A stretch of 64,000 nt of DNA from JADLGH01 sp964586675 (GTDB lineage: Bacteria; Desulfobacterota_D; UBA1144; Nemesobacterales; UBA2774). The notes below the pieces were generated by a model. It was given only the letters and a program-made list of their open reading frames with translations, ran no database searches and was not told where the DNA came from. Shown in pieces: positions 49,712 through 58,971 of this stretch; the stretch's first letter is position 1, and the number at the start of each line of letters is the position of its first letter. The stretch lies in the NCBI GenBank assembly GCA_964586675.1, contig CAZPHQ010000002.1, positions 160,466 through 224,465 of the forward strand. The letters are read 5' to 3'. Position numbers and translations under genes: made by a program.

Positions 49712-50394
49712 TAGGGAGCTAAGTGTTTACTAAAATCAGCTCGTTGATAATTTGGAACAATTTGCATTTTATCAAAAAAAGAGTCTGCAAAACTACGAAC
49801 AGATCTTAAAGCCCATTCAGTACAACCATATCCTAGAGCTTTATCCGGGAAATAAGGATTACCTGATCCGGACATAGTTTTAGTTTCAGGAAACTTTCCT
49901 ATTATAGACTTTTGCAAATCATGAATCTCGTCGCCCCCTACATTTTTGGGCTTGTAATGTGTAAGGAAATTCCTGATTTTAATTACAAGATTTGCATCTT
50001 GATAAGGATTCTTTCCTTTCACAAAAGGGTCTTTCTTCCCAATTGACAATGCCACTTCATATTTTTGGAGAGTAGCATTCCCATAACCGAAATCTGTTTT
50101 ATTCCAAAAATCAGCCAAATCACTTACAACTTCTTCATCCAAGTGCTCAATATATGCTAAATGTCTATCATGGGCATCTTGAAATAATTCGTTAATTGCA
50201 GCTTCCAGGAATGCAGTAGCTGAGAGCAAAGAATTAATAACATAAACCCTATGCTCTATATAGAAATGCGGGCGGCCTTCATGCTTATTTTCTATCCCAC
50301 GCGCCAATCTTGAAAAATGCTCAGCAGCCCACAAATGATGGATCGAGAAATAACTCCTAAATAAGAATGTGAATGTTCCGAACTCGTCTTCCAT
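49711..50394 (-). CDS. A+T-rich orphan with HEPN-like R-x4-H motif
   Basis: 227 residues, not a family I recognise. It is clearly more A+T-rich than its neighbours. Residues 47-72 (EHRVYVINSLLSATAFLEAAINELF) form a helix typical of HEPN-type proteins, and Arg141-His146 in KIRNFLTHYKPK gives the R-N-x3-H signature of HEPN RNases, where the Arg and His are catalytic. The region 124-150 (FVKGKNPYQDANLVIKIRNFLTHY, shortened) is the best-looking part. It begins 8 bases after the stop of the VWA gene and its stop overlaps the VOC gene by one base. Activity, if any, is inference from one motif. Confidence 0.62.
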   Translation of the reverse strand: MEDEFGTFTFLFRSYFSIHHLWAAEHFSRLARGIENKHEGRPHFYIEHRVYVINSLLSATAFLEAAINELFQDAHDRHLAYIEHLDEEVVSDLADFWNKTDFGYGNATLQKYEVALSIGKKDPFVKGKNPYQDANLVIKIRNFLTHYKPKNVGGDEIHDLQKSIIGKFPETKTMSGSGNPYFPDKALGYGCTEWALRSVRSFADSFFDKMQIVPNYQRADFSKHLAP

Positions 50395-50401
50395 GGACTA
50401 T

Positions 50402-51604
50402 CTAATGTCCTTCGAATTTGATTTTCTTGTCCTTGAGCGCGCGGATAGCTTTCTGGAGGCCGGAGAGCGTGAGCGGAAACATGCGGTCTTTCATGAACTG
50501 CTTGACCATGCCTATGGACTCGGTGTACTTCCACTGCGGGACCGGGACGGGGTTCAGCCAGACGATATCGGGGTAGCGGGTCTTCAGGCGGTCGAGCCAT
50601 ACGAAGCCCGCCTCGTCGTTGTTGTGCTCCACGCTTCCGTTCTGGTAGAGGAGCTCGTAGGGGGACATGGAGGCGTCGCCCACTATTATGACTTTGTAAT
50701 CGCTGTTGTACTTGTTGAAGACGTCGAAGGTGGGTATCGCTTCCTGCCATCTTCTTTTATTGTTCTTCCAGACGAATTCGTAGAGGCAGTTGTGAAAGTA
50801 GTAATATTCGAGGTGCTTGAACTCGTACTTGGCGGCGGAGAAGAGGCGGGAACATAATTCGATATGATCGTCCATGGAGCCGCCGATGTCGAGGAAGAGT
50901 AAAACTTTTACATTGTTCTTCTTCGCCGGGACCATTTCCAATTCCAGGAAGCCTGCGTTGCGGGAGGTTTTGTCTATCGTCCCGTCGAGGTCGAGCTCTT
51001 CCGAAGTTCCTTCGCGGGTGAGTATGCGGAGGCGCCTGAGCGCCATCTTCATGTTCCTCGTCTGGAGCTCGACTCCGTCGTCGAGGTCTTTGAATTCGCG
51101 CTTGTCCCATACCTTGACGGCCCTTCTGTTGCGGCTCTCGTCCTGCCCAATACGGATGCCCTCGGGATTGTAGCCGTAGGCCCCGAAGGGGGACGTGCCG
51201 CCCGTGCCTATCCACTTGTTGCCGCCCTCGTGGCGTTTCTTCTGCTCCTTCATTAATTCCTTCAGTCTTTCGAGGAGCTTGTCGAGGCCGCCCATCGCTT
51301 TTATCATTTCCTTCTCTTCGTCTGTGAGCGCGTTGACGAAGCTCTTTCGGAGCCATTCCTCCGGGATTTTCATGAACTCTTCGGTGTCGATTTTTTCGAC
51401 GCCCTCGAAGAAGTAGCCGAAGAGGAGATCGAACCTGTCGAGGTGATGCTCGTGCTTTATGAGGGATGTGCGGGAGAGGTAGTAGAAATCGTCGACGCTG
51501 TACTCGGCTATGCCCTCGTCGAGCGCTTCGAGGAGGGTGAGGTATTCCCTTATCGTCACCGGTATACCGTCGTTTTTAAGAAGCAGAAAAAAGTCGAGAA
51601 ACAT
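50402..51604 (-). CDS. CoxE-like VWA-domain protein, MoxR partner
   Basis: 400 residues. The N-terminal helical part begins MFLDFFLLLKNDGIPVTIREYLTLLEAL, usual for CoxE-type proteins. A basic linker (MKEQKKRHEGGNK) leads to a Gly-rich stretch (GTGGTSPFGAYGYNP). The VWA domain (about 230-390) has the MIDAS variant LFLDIGGSMDDH, with Gly where classical MIDAS has the first Ser, and YKVIIVGDASMSP. Such proteins work with the MoxR ATPase encoded just upstream, probably in metal insertion or chaperoning of a complex that is not identifiable here. Confidence 0.88.
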   Translation of the reverse strand: MFLDFFLLLKNDGIPVTIREYLTLLEALDEGIAEYSVDDFYYLSRTSLIKHEHHLDRFDLLFGYFFEGVEKIDTEEFMKIPEEWLRKSFVNALTDEEKEMIKAMGGLDKLLERLKELMKEQKKRHEGGNKWIGTGGTSPFGAYGYNPEGIRIGQDESRNRRAVKVWDKREFKDLDDGVELQTRNMKMALRRLRILTREGTSEELDLDGTIDKTSRNAGFLELEMVPAKKNNVKVLLFLDIGGSMDDHIELCSRLFSAAKYEFKHLEYYYFHNCLYEFVWKNNKRRWQEAIPTFDVFNKYNSDYKVIIVGDASMSPYELLYQNGSVEHNNDEAGFVWLDRLKTRYPDIVWLNPVPVPQWKYTESIGMVKQFMKDRMFPLTLSGLQKAIRALKDKKIKFEGH

Positions 51605-51638
51605 TTCTCACCTTCGCAAATCGAATCATCCCGCCCGA

Positions 51639-52475
51639 TCAGCGCCTGAACCTTAGCCTGATGCGGGAAAGGAGGTCGTGGTCCTGCTCGTTCTTGAGGA
51701 GCGCGCCTGCGTATGGCGGAAGGCTTTCGGAGAGATCGATCGCGCCGAGCTCGGACTCCGTGATCTTTCCGACCATGAGGAGCTTGAGCCAGTCTATTAA
51801 TTCACTGGTCGAGGGCTTCTTCTTGAGGCCGTCGATTTCGCGGAGGTCGTAGAAGATGCTCATCGCGTTTTCGACGAGCTTCGCTTCGAGCTTGGGGTAA
51901 TGGACCTTTACGATGGCCTTTAGCGTTTCCCTGTCGGGGAAGCTGATGTAGTGAAAGAAGCACCTTCTCAAAAACGCGTCCGGAAGCTCCTTTTCGTTGT
52001 TTGACGTGATGATTATTATCGGGCGCTCCTTTGCCCTGATGGTCTTTCTCAGTTCGTAGCAGTAGAACTCCATGCGGTCGAGCTCAAGAAGAAGGTCGTT
52101 CGGGAATTCGATGTCGGCCTTGTCGATTTCGTCGATGAGGAGGACTAGCTGCTCTTCGGATTCGAAGGCCTCCCAGAGCTTTCCTTTCTTGATATAGTTC
52201 GCGATGTCGTTGACCCTCTCGTCTCCAAGCTGGGAATCGCGGAGGCGGGAAACGGCGTCGTACTCGTAAAGCCCCTGCTGTGCCGTCGTCGAGGACTTCA
52301 CGTGCCATGTGATGAGCTCCTTCCCGAGGGCTTCCGCCACCTCGAACGCGAGCATTGTCTTGCCCGTGCCCGGCTCGCCCTTTATGAGGAGCGGGCGCTG
52401 GAGGGTTATGGAAGCGTTTACGGCGAGGTTAAGGTCTCTCGTCGAGATATAATTTTCCGTGCCTTCGAATTTCAT
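51639..52475 (-). CDS. MoxR-family AAA+ ATPase
   Basis: 278 residues. Walker A IKGEPGTGKTMLAFEVAEAL, Walker B VLLIDEIDKADIEFPNDLL, sensor 1 IIITSNNEKELPDAFLRRCFFHYISFP (Arg finger in RRC), and a C-terminal lid (KKPSTSELIDWLKLLMVG). These are hallmarks of the MoxR branch that pairs with VWA proteins. The downstream VWA gene starts 34 bases later. The pair acts as a chaperone-like assembly module; its client is unknown. Confidence 0.92.
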   Translation of the reverse strand: MKFEGTENYISTRDLNLAVNASITLQRPLLIKGEPGTGKTMLAFEVAEALGKELITWHVKSSTTAQQGLYEYDAVSRLRDSQLGDERVNDIANYIKKGKLWEAFESEEQLVLLIDEIDKADIEFPNDLLLELDRMEFYCYELRKTIRAKERPIIIITSNNEKELPDAFLRRCFFHYISFPDRETLKAIVKVHYPKLEAKLVENAMSIFYDLREIDGLKKKPSTSELIDWLKLLMVGKITESELGAIDLSESLPPYAGALLKNEQDHDLLSRIRLRFRR

Positions 52476-52643
52476 ACTTTAAGCCTCGTTATTGTCCTAG
52501 ATTTTTATGCGGTTTTACGGATGCGAACAGACACTTCCCCGACCGGCTCTAAACCCCTTAGGTAACAAGAATTATACTTTTTATGGGCAGGTTAGGCAAA
52601 TATCCGGCTCCGGCGCGAAGGCGCGCCCGAGTGAAGACCGTTA

Positions 52644-53384
52644 CTATTCGCGGGGCGGGTCCGTATCCGTATACAGCGTGACTTCGCCTGTAATCAGATC
52701 GTATTTTCCGCCTATAACTTTGACTGTGCCGCTTTCAATGAGCGGGGTAAGGACCGGGGAGGCCGTTTCGATCTTCTCGACGCTCAGCCTGACGTTTTCC
52801 CTCACGGAATTCAGAAGGAGGTCGCCCGGCATCTTCCGGGCGTTCTTCACGGCCGGGGTTATGGTGTCGATTATGGAGGCTATCGAGCCCGGGAATTCCA
52901 TGCCCGTTTCAACCGACTGGACCGCGGCGGTGACCGCGCCGCACCTGCTGTGCCCGAGGACCATTACGAGATTCGCGCCGAGGGCGGCGACGCCGTATTC
53001 GATGCTGCCGAGTATGCCGTAGTGGGGAGGGTTGACTATGTTGCCCGCGATCCTGACGACGAAGAGGTCGCCGATCCACTGGTCGAATACTATCTCGGGA
53101 GAGACGCGGGAATCGGCGCAGGAGAGTATGACGGCGAATGGGGTCTGCTCGTCCGCGACTTCCATCCGGCGCTCCGGGGTTCTTTCGACGGTGCTCTCGT
53201 TCTTCGAGCCTATGAAGCGCCTGTTGCCAGCCATGAGCTCCGATAGCGCATCCTGCCACGACATGGGACGCTTAAGCCGCCTGGCTTCGGGGTCGCGCGA
53301 ACGCGGGAGGCCTTGCCAGAGCTTGAAGGATTCGTCCTTTATTCGGCCCGACCCGCCCTTCCCTTTTTTCTCGTCTTCGGTCAT
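52644..53384 (-). CDS. Beta-class carbonic anhydrase
   Basis: 246 residues. Zinc ligands: Cys in LSCADSRVSPEIVFDQ (with the Asp-Arg dyad), His and Cys in GHSRCGAVTAAV. QDALSELMAGNRRFI is the family N-terminal signature and VVRIAGNIVNPPHYGILGSIEYGVAALG the core. A 40-residue charged, Lys/Glu/Arg-rich extension precedes the domain. GGGAG lies 7 bases before the ATG. Interconverts CO2 and bicarbonate. Single gene, divergent from radA. Confidence 0.94.
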   Translation of the reverse strand: MTEDEKKGKGGSGRIKDESFKLWQGLPRSRDPEARRLKRPMSWQDALSELMAGNRRFIGSKNESTVERTPERRMEVADEQTPFAVILSCADSRVSPEIVFDQWIGDLFVVRIAGNIVNPPHYGILGSIEYGVAALGANLVMVLGHSRCGAVTAAVQSVETGMEFPGSIASIIDTITPAVKNARKMPGDLLLNSVRENVRLSVEKIETASPVLTPLIESGTVKVIGGKYDLITGEVTLYTDTDPPRE

Positions 53385-53479
53385 TTTGTTCTCCCTTCTC
53401 TTATTCTACTCACAAGGCCGCCGCCGAAAAATGTGCAGGTGCACGCCCCCGGCCGCTCTATTTATTAACCTGAATATTG

Positions 53480-53485
53480 TATAAT
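53480..53485 (+). promoter_or_regulatory. Predicted -10 of radA
   Basis: Perfect TATAAT about 30 bases before the radA ATG; no clear -35. It excludes the longer TTG start at 53477. Confidence 0.4.
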
Positions 53486-53515
53486 GTCCACTCGTACGAA
53501 ATCCCGGATAAAGAG

Positions 53516-54898
53516 ATGAAAAAGACCAGGAGCGTGACGCAGTACGTATGCCAGGAGTGCGGTAACCCGTCGCCGAGATGGCTCGGGAAGTGCCCGGAGT
53601 GCGGGAGCTGGAATTCGTACGTCGAGGAGACTGTCGAGAAGGCGACGAAAACAGCCAAGCGAGCCAGGACCGGAGGGCCGCAGCCGATCGCGGTCATTTC
53701 CAGCGACAGGGAGGAGAGGATACTCACCGGGAACGAAGAGCTCGACAGGGTGCTCGGCGGGGGATTCGTTCCGGGCTCCGTGATACTCGTGGGCGGGGAT
53801 CCGGGGATAGGGAAATCCACTCTCGCGCTACAGATGCTGAATTATGTTAGCGAGAGGGCCGGCCGCGGAGAATCCGGCGACCGCAGGTTCCTCTACGTTA
53901 CGGGGGAGGAATCCCCCGTGCAGGTGAAGATGAGGGCGGAGAGGACAGGAGTTTCGTCGGGGAACGTTTACGTGCTCACCGAGACATCAGTAGAAGCGAT
54001 ACTCGAACAAATGGCAAAGCTCGCGCCGGAGATAGTCGTAATCGATTCCATACAGACTATGTTCACGGAGACGTTCGCATCGGCGCCGGGCAGCGTCGGG
54101 CAGATAAGGGAATCGACCGCGCGGCTGATGCAGTACGCGAAGTCGAGCGGGACCGCTGTGTTCCTTATAGGGCACGTGACGAAGGAGGGGACTATAGCGG
54201 GGCCGAAGGTTCTGGAGCATCTCGTGGATACCGTCCTTTATTTCGAGGGTGGGAAGGACCATCCCTACAGGATTCTCCGGGCTGTGAAGAACAGGTTCGG
54301 CTCGACGAACGAGATAGGGGTTTTCGAGATGCTGGATTCGGGCCTGAGAGAGGTTACGAATCCGTCCGAAATATTCCTCTCCGAAAGGCCTTACAACGCG
54401 TCGGGCTCGGTCGTAACGCCGAGCATGGAGGGGACGAGGCCGATACTTGTCGAGATACAGGCGCTCGTGTCGCCCTGCGGGTTTGGTGTGCCGAGGAGGA
54501 CGACGATAGGGCTCGACAACAGCAGGGTGTCGCTCCTGCTCGCGGTTCTCGAAAAGCGGGCCGGGCTTCAGATACTCGGGCAGGACGTGTTTATGAATGT
54601 TGCCGGCGGCGTTAAGATAGAGGAGCCGGCCATAGACCTCGCCATATGCCTCTCGCTCGTGTCGAGCTTTCTGAATAAGCCGCTCGACCCGGGCGTCGTA
54701 GCGTTCGGAGAGATAGGACTCGCAGGCGAAATCAGGGGCGTCTCCCACGCCGACCTCAGGATAAACGAGGCGCGGAAGCTCGGGTTTAAAAAATGCGTCC
54801 TCCCCCGCATAAATCTTGACAGACTCAAGCCCGGAGACGATTCTATTGCCCTTATCGGGGTCGATTCCGTGGAGGGCGCGGTAGAGGTATTCTTCTAA
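53516..54898 (+). CDS. radA: DNA repair protein RadA
   Basis: 460 residues, usual for RadA (Sms), a DnaB-like helicase that extends recombination D-loops. The start is the ATG at 53516. N-terminal zinc finger C-x2-C...C-x2-C (YVCQECGNPSPRWLGKCPEC), Walker A GGDPGIGKSTLAL, Walker B VIDSIQTMF, the RadA-specific KNRFG motif (AVKNRFGSTNEIG) and a C-terminal Lon-protease-like domain (VSLLLAVLEKRAG, NVAGGVKIEEPAIDLAI). murI follows 31 bases later. Confidence 0.96.
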   Translation: MKKTRSVTQYVCQECGNPSPRWLGKCPECGSWNSYVEETVEKATKTAKRARTGGPQPIAVISSDREERILTGNEELDRVLGGGFVPGSVILVGGDPGIGKSTLALQMLNYVSERAGRGESGDRRFLYVTGEESPVQVKMRAERTGVSSGNVYVLTETSVEAILEQMAKLAPEIVVIDSIQTMFTETFASAPGSVGQIRESTARLMQYAKSSGTAVFLIGHVTKEGTIAGPKVLEHLVDTVLYFEGGKDHPYRILRAVKNRFGSTNEIGVFEMLDSGLREVTNPSEIFLSERPYNASGSVVTPSMEGTRPILVEIQALVSPCGFGVPRRTTIGLDNSRVSLLLAVLEKRAGLQILGQDVFMNVAGGVKIEEPAIDLAICLSLVSSFLNKPLDPGVVAFGEIGLAGEIRGVSHADLRINEARKLGFKKCVLPRINLDRLKPGDDSIALIGVDSVEGAVEVFF

Positions 54899-54929
54899 TC
54901 CGGGTAGAGACAGACCTTAGGGATAATCA

Positions 54930-55754
54930 ATGACAAACCATAGCAATAAAGCGCCGATTGGCGTATTCGATTCGGGCATAGGCGGTCTCACGGTCGTGAG
55001 GGAAATAGCAGGGAGGCTCCCCGGCGAGGACATCGTATACCTCGGGGATACTGCGAGGGTTCCTTACGGGACCAAATCCGGGAGGACAGTTGTCGCGTAT
55101 TCGCGGAATAACGCCGCGTTCCTGGTCTCCAAGGGAGTGAAGATGGTCGTCGTCGCGTGCAACACCTCGTCGGCCGTGTCGCTGCCGAGCCTTGACGGCG
55201 ATTTCGACGTGCCTGTCGTGGGCGTTATAGAGCCGGGGGCGAGAAAGGCCGCAGCCTCGACGAAAACCGGACGCGTGGGAGTCATCGGGACGCCCTCGAC
55301 GATAAACAGCTCCGCCTACAGGAAAGCCCTCGAAGCGCTATCGCCCGGGATCACGGTTTACACGCAGGCGTGCCCGCTCTTCGTGCCGCTCGCGGAGGAA
55401 GGGTGGACGGAGGGTGACATCACGGAGCTCGCGGCGGAGAGGTATCTCGCACCGCTGAAAGAGTCTGACATAGATGTTCTCGTCCTCGGGTGCACACACT
55501 ATCCACTCCTCAAGCGCACCATCAAGAAAACCATGGGAGACGGGATCACGCTCGTCGATTCCGCCGAAGAGACGGCGAGGGAAATCGAGAGGGTTCTCGA
55601 AGAGAGAGGCTTACTCAACCCGCAGAAGGGGCAGTCTTCGAAGCACTACTATCTGACGGACGTATCCGATACGTTCGTTTCTGTCGCCGGAAGGTTCCTC
55701 GGTGAAAAAATAGAGAAAATCGAAATGGTGGATATAACGGGGGCGGCTGTTTAA
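54930..55754 (+). CDS. murI: Glutamate racemase
   Basis: 274 residues; supplies D-glutamate for peptidoglycan. Substrate motif GVFDSGIGGLTVVREI, catalytic Cys in VACNTSSAVSLP and second catalytic Cys in VLGCTHYPLL. YLGDTARVPYGTKS is the usual Asp-containing strand. AGGGA lies 7 bases before the ATG. It ends inside the first arm of a terminator shared with etfA. Confidence 0.96.
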   Translation: MTNHSNKAPIGVFDSGIGGLTVVREIAGRLPGEDIVYLGDTARVPYGTKSGRTVVAYSRNNAAFLVSKGVKMVVVACNTSSAVSLPSLDGDFDVPVVGVIEPGARKAAASTKTGRVGVIGTPSTINSSAYRKALEALSPGITVYTQACPLFVPLAEEGWTEGDITELAAERYLAPLKESDIDVLVLGCTHYPLLKRTIKKTMGDGITLVDSAEETAREIERVLEERGLLNPQKGQSSKHYYLTDVSDTFVSVAGRFLGEKIEKIEMVDITGAAV

Positions 55755-55775
55755 CCGCCCCTGTTATTTTATTTT
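55736..55775. terminator. Terminator overlapping the murI stop, shared with etfA
   Basis: AACGGGGGCGG (55736-55746) pairs with CCGCCCCTGTT (55755-55765, one G-T wobble), then ATTTTATTTT. It ends just where etfA on the other strand stops, so it is bidirectional. Confidence 0.8.
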
Positions 55776-56770
55776 CAGCTTTGGGACATAAGGCTTTTTA
55801 CTTTCGCCGTGAACGGCGGGAGCACGTCGAAGAGGTCCCCGACTATGCCGTAGTCGCATTTCTGGAATATCGGCGCTTCGGGGTCCTTGTTTATCGAGAC
55901 GATGACCTTCGAGGAGCCCATGCCTGCGAAGTGCTGAACCGAGCCCGAGATCGCTATAGCGATGTAGAGGTTCGGGGACACGGCCTTGCCCGTCTGACCT
56001 ACCTGCATGTCGTAGGGGCAGTAGCCCGCGTCGACCGCGGCTCTTGTTGCGCCCGCTGCCGCGCCTAGAGCGTCGGCAAGCTCATAGACGTATTTGAAGT
56101 TCTCCTCGCTTCCGAGTCCCCTTCCGCCGGAGACTACTCTATCGGCTTCTGTGAGCTCGGGCCTGTCGGATTCCTTCGTCTTTATCTCGATCACTTTTGT
56201 TTTGATGTCGCCCGCGTTGATGGCAACCGCTTCGTTTATGACTTCCGGGGTTTTCGGGTCTTCGGTCGCCTTAAAGGAATTCGGCCTTACTGTCGTCATC
56301 ATGGGATGATGGTCGAGGAAGACCTTCGTCGGTATCGCCTTACTCGAATGGGAGAAGCGCTTTATCTGAAGCTTCTTGTCGTCGGTGAGATCGACCTCGA
56401 TGGCGTCCATAGTGACGCCCGCGCCTACGCGCGCGGCGACGCCGGGAAAATAATCCTGACCGAATACGGTGTTGCCCGTTATTACAACTGCCGGCTGATA
56501 TTTTTTTATAAGCTCGGAAAGAGCTATCGTATAGCCTTCGGTGTTAAAGTTCTTGAGAATGTCGTTTTCGACGACGTAGACCTTTTCGGCCCCGTACTTG
56601 CCGAGCTCGCCCGCAAGGGAGGATACGCCCGCGCCGATAAGCACGCCGCAAACCTGCCCGCCGAGCTTTCCTGCCAGCTTCGCCTTCGCTTCGGACAGCG
56701 CTTCGAACGTGACCTGCCTGATGCTGCCGTCGATTTTGAGGTCTGCCACTACCCAGATTTCGCTGCTCAT
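55775..56770 (-). CDS. etfA: Electron transfer flavoprotein alpha subunit
   Basis: 331 residues, the FAD-binding subunit that takes electrons from acyl-CoA dehydrogenases. The N-terminal Rossmann part is SEIWVVADLKIDGSIRQVTFEALSEA, and the C-terminal FAD domain shows VVSGGRGLGSEENFKYVYELADALGAAAGATRAAVDAGY and the diagnostic AIAISGSVQHFAGMGSSKVIVSINKDPEAPIF (pieces quoted). Lies 31 bases after etfB. Fits beta-oxidation together with the crotonase. Confidence 0.95.
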   Translation of the reverse strand: MSSEIWVVADLKIDGSIRQVTFEALSEAKAKLAGKLGGQVCGVLIGAGVSSLAGELGKYGAEKVYVVENDILKNFNTEGYTIALSELIKKYQPAVVITGNTVFGQDYFPGVAARVGAGVTMDAIEVDLTDDKKLQIKRFSHSSKAIPTKVFLDHHPMMTTVRPNSFKATEDPKTPEVINEAVAINAGDIKTKVIEIKTKESDRPELTEADRVVSGGRGLGSEENFKYVYELADALGAAAGATRAAVDAGYCPYDMQVGQTGKAVSPNLYIAIAISGSVQHFAGMGSSKVIVSINKDPEAPIFQKCDYGIVGDLFDVLPPFTAKVKSLMSQS

Positions 56771-56801
56771 TTGATTCCTCCTGAATGTGTTTGTGAGGGC
56801 C

Positions 56802-57641
56802 TTATATGACCTTGGCCTCTTCCCTTAAGAGCTTCACGAGCTCTTCGGCCGCTTTCTCGACTTCGGCGCCCTTGACCATGGGCTCGTCCTGGCCCTTTAT
56901 GATCTTGAGCTTCCTCTGGATTTCGGGGACCTTGATCTCGACTGTCTTCACGCGCGCTCCGGCCTTGCCGAGGGAGTCCGCCGTGAGGCCTATCTCTTCG
57001 AGGCCGAGCTCCGCAACCGGGACTTCCTTGAGCGGCTTCTTCTTGGCCTTCATGATGCCGGGGAGGGACGCGTATCTCGGCTCGTTCATTGCGTCGGGAC
57101 AGGTGATGAGGCAGGGGAGCTGCACTTCGACGACCATGTGGCCGCCGTCGATCTCCTTCTGGCAGACCGCTTTCCTGGCCGCAGGATCTATATCCACGAC
57201 CTTGCTCACGAGGGAGACGTGCGGTATGCCGAGCTCTTCGGCGATCTGTACGCCGACCTGGCCGGATTCCTCGTCTATAATCTTCATGCCCGTGAATATG
57301 AGATCGAATTCGCCGGATTTTTTTATCTCGTTCGCTATGACTTTGCCGACGGCGAAAGAGTCGACGTCCGTGAAGCCTTCGTCCGCGATGTGTATCGCGC
57401 TGTCGGCTCCCATTGCGAGGGCCTGACGTATGGTTTCCACGACCCTGGCCGGGCCCATGGATACAACTACAACCTCGCCGCCGTGCTTTTCCTTGGTCTG
57501 GATCGCCTCTTCGACCGCAAACTCGTCGTAGGGGTTCATAATCCACTTCATACCGCTCGTGTCCACGGAATCGCCCGACGACGATACTTTAATCTTGGCT
57601 TCGGTATCCTGCGTCTGGCTGACAACTACGAGAATCTTCAC
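56802..57641 (-). CDS. etfB: Electron transfer flavoprotein beta subunit
   Basis: 279 residues beginning KILVVVSQTQDTEAKIKV. AMP-binding motif AMGADSAIHIADEGF, then FDLIFTGMKIIDEESGQVGVQIAEELGIP and PCLITCPDAMNEPRYASLPGIMKAKKKP, all family signatures. GGAGG lies about 10 bases before the ATG. Operon order is etfB-etfA. A promoter with consensus hexamers lies about 200 bases upstream. The ordinary (non-bifurcating, non-FixB-partnered) type seems likely, since no Bcd or NADH dehydrogenase gene is adjacent. Confidence 0.95.
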   Translation of the reverse strand: MKILVVVSQTQDTEAKIKVSSSGDSVDTSGMKWIMNPYDEFAVEEAIQTKEKHGGEVVVVSMGPARVVETIRQALAMGADSAIHIADEGFTDVDSFAVGKVIANEIKKSGEFDLIFTGMKIIDEESGQVGVQIAEELGIPHVSLVSKVVDIDPAARKAVCQKEIDGGHMVVEVQLPCLITCPDAMNEPRYASLPGIMKAKKKPLKEVPVAELGLEEIGLTADSLGKAGARVKTVEIKVPEIQRKLKIIKGQDEPMVKGAEVEKAAEELVKLLREEAKVI

Positions 57642-57838
57642 CTTTAGCGTACCTCCGTTATGAAAGTTGACTGCGAATACGGTAAAGCGTAACTATGGAA
57701 AGATTATTACTTCAGAGCATTTCGGTCCAACCTGGTTTAGCACTGCCGGAACTCTTTCCAACCCCGACGTGGTGTGTAATTCCCGGGCGCATGAACGGAG
57801 CGCACCCGCATCCCCCTCCCAGCCCGAAAGGGTACTTT

Positions 57839-57866
57839 ATTATAAATATTGACCTTTCCTTGTCAA
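57839..57866 (-). promoter_or_regulatory. Consensus promoter of etfBA with long leader
   Basis: Minus strand TTGACA (57861-57866), 16 bases, TATAAT (57839-57844). Transcription would start near 57832, leaving about 190 bases of leader to 57642 that include a GC-rich stem (GGGTGCGC/GCGCCC near 57787-57810) but no riboswitch I recognise. The rest of the 57642-57972 spacer contains nothing else. Confidence 0.7.
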
Positions 57867-57972
57867 GACGAAAATGAACACGGTTTTCAACACAAAAAAG
57901 CCGCTTTTCAGGGCGTGAAACGCCCTCCTTGAAGCCCCGGGCGAGAATACCTGTTACATTAATACGAGTCTT

Positions 57973-58839
57973 ATGAATTCCACCGTCATTAATATCGCCC
58001 TCCTGGCCTTCGTCATAGTCACGTGGGGTTATTCGTGGATACTGATGAAGATAGGCCTCGGCTACGCCGCGCCCTATACGTTCGCCGCGTGGAGGTGCGG
58101 TATAGGGGCCGCCGCCCTTCTGGCGTACGTCTGGTGGAGGGGATTCAAATGGCCCGCGCTGAAGAAGCTCCCCGACTACCTGGCCGTGGGGTTCTTTCAG
58201 ACCGCCCTTCTCTTCGGGCTCATGCTCATGGGCATGGAGCGAATAACGGCAGGGAAGACTTCCGTTCTTCTATATACGATGCCGGTGTGGACGATACTCA
58301 TCGTTCACTTCTACCTTAAAGACAGGCTTACGCCCAGGAAATGGCTCGGGGTAGCGTTCGGGAGCGCGGGGATACTCTCCATAATGGGGTTCGACGTCGT
58401 AATGCACCAGGACCTCGAAATCTTCACGGGCGAGCTGTTTGTCGTCGGGGCCGCCATATCGTGGGCTGTCGCCAATATATGGATGAAGACGAGAATGGCC
58501 GGAGAGGATATTTATTCCGTGAGCGCTCTCCAGATGACATTCGGGACGATGATGCTGATATTCATCGCTCTTCCCAGAGGCGTGCTGGACGTCGAATGGA
58601 CGGCGTACTCGATATACATACTCCTTTTCACCGGCATAATAGCATCGGCAGTCGACTTCACGATCTGGTTTTACCTCATAAAGAAGCTCGACATAAACAT
58701 CACGACGTTTTCGTCGATGCTGGTGCCTGTTCTGGGACTCTTCTTCGACTGGCTCATGCTCGGAAATCCGCTAGACGGAGGCGTCATCGCGGGCGGCATC
58801 CTGATCCTCGCAGGGATATACATGGTTTCGAAAAAATGA
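57973..58839 (+). CDS. EamA/DMT-family permease
   Basis: 288 residues with ten predicted helices in two EamA repeats. First repeat: VIVTWGYSWILMKIGLGYAAPYTFAAWRCGIG and ERITAGKTSVLLYTMPVWTILIVHF; second repeat: LFVVGAAISWAVANIWMKT and TFSSMLVPVLGLFFDWLML. Typical drug/metabolite exporter or amino-acid exporter. Substrate not predictable. Upstream sequence gives no strong ribosome site. Confidence 0.88.
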   Translation: MNSTVINIALLAFVIVTWGYSWILMKIGLGYAAPYTFAAWRCGIGAAALLAYVWWRGFKWPALKKLPDYLAVGFFQTALLFGLMLMGMERITAGKTSVLLYTMPVWTILIVHFYLKDRLTPRKWLGVAFGSAGILSIMGFDVVMHQDLEIFTGELFVVGAAISWAVANIWMKTRMAGEDIYSVSALQMTFGTMMLIFIALPRGVLDVEWTAYSIYILLFTGIIASAVDFTIWFYLIKKLDINITTFSSMLVPVLGLFFDWLMLGNPLDGGVIAGGILILAGIYMVSKK

Positions 58840-58971
58840 CCGCTCGAAACGGTGATTTCCGGGTTCTATTTAAATCTTCCGTAATGTATAATTGGTGGGA
58901 GTCTCGTCCTACCCGATCGCGCAAATAAAAGGATTTACGAGACGGCGGAGGCTAGCCCCCGGCTTCACACC

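Noticed and set aside
53477..53515. Upstream TTG start of radA
   Set aside because: The region contains the perfect TATAAT, and RadA alignments start at the later ATG.
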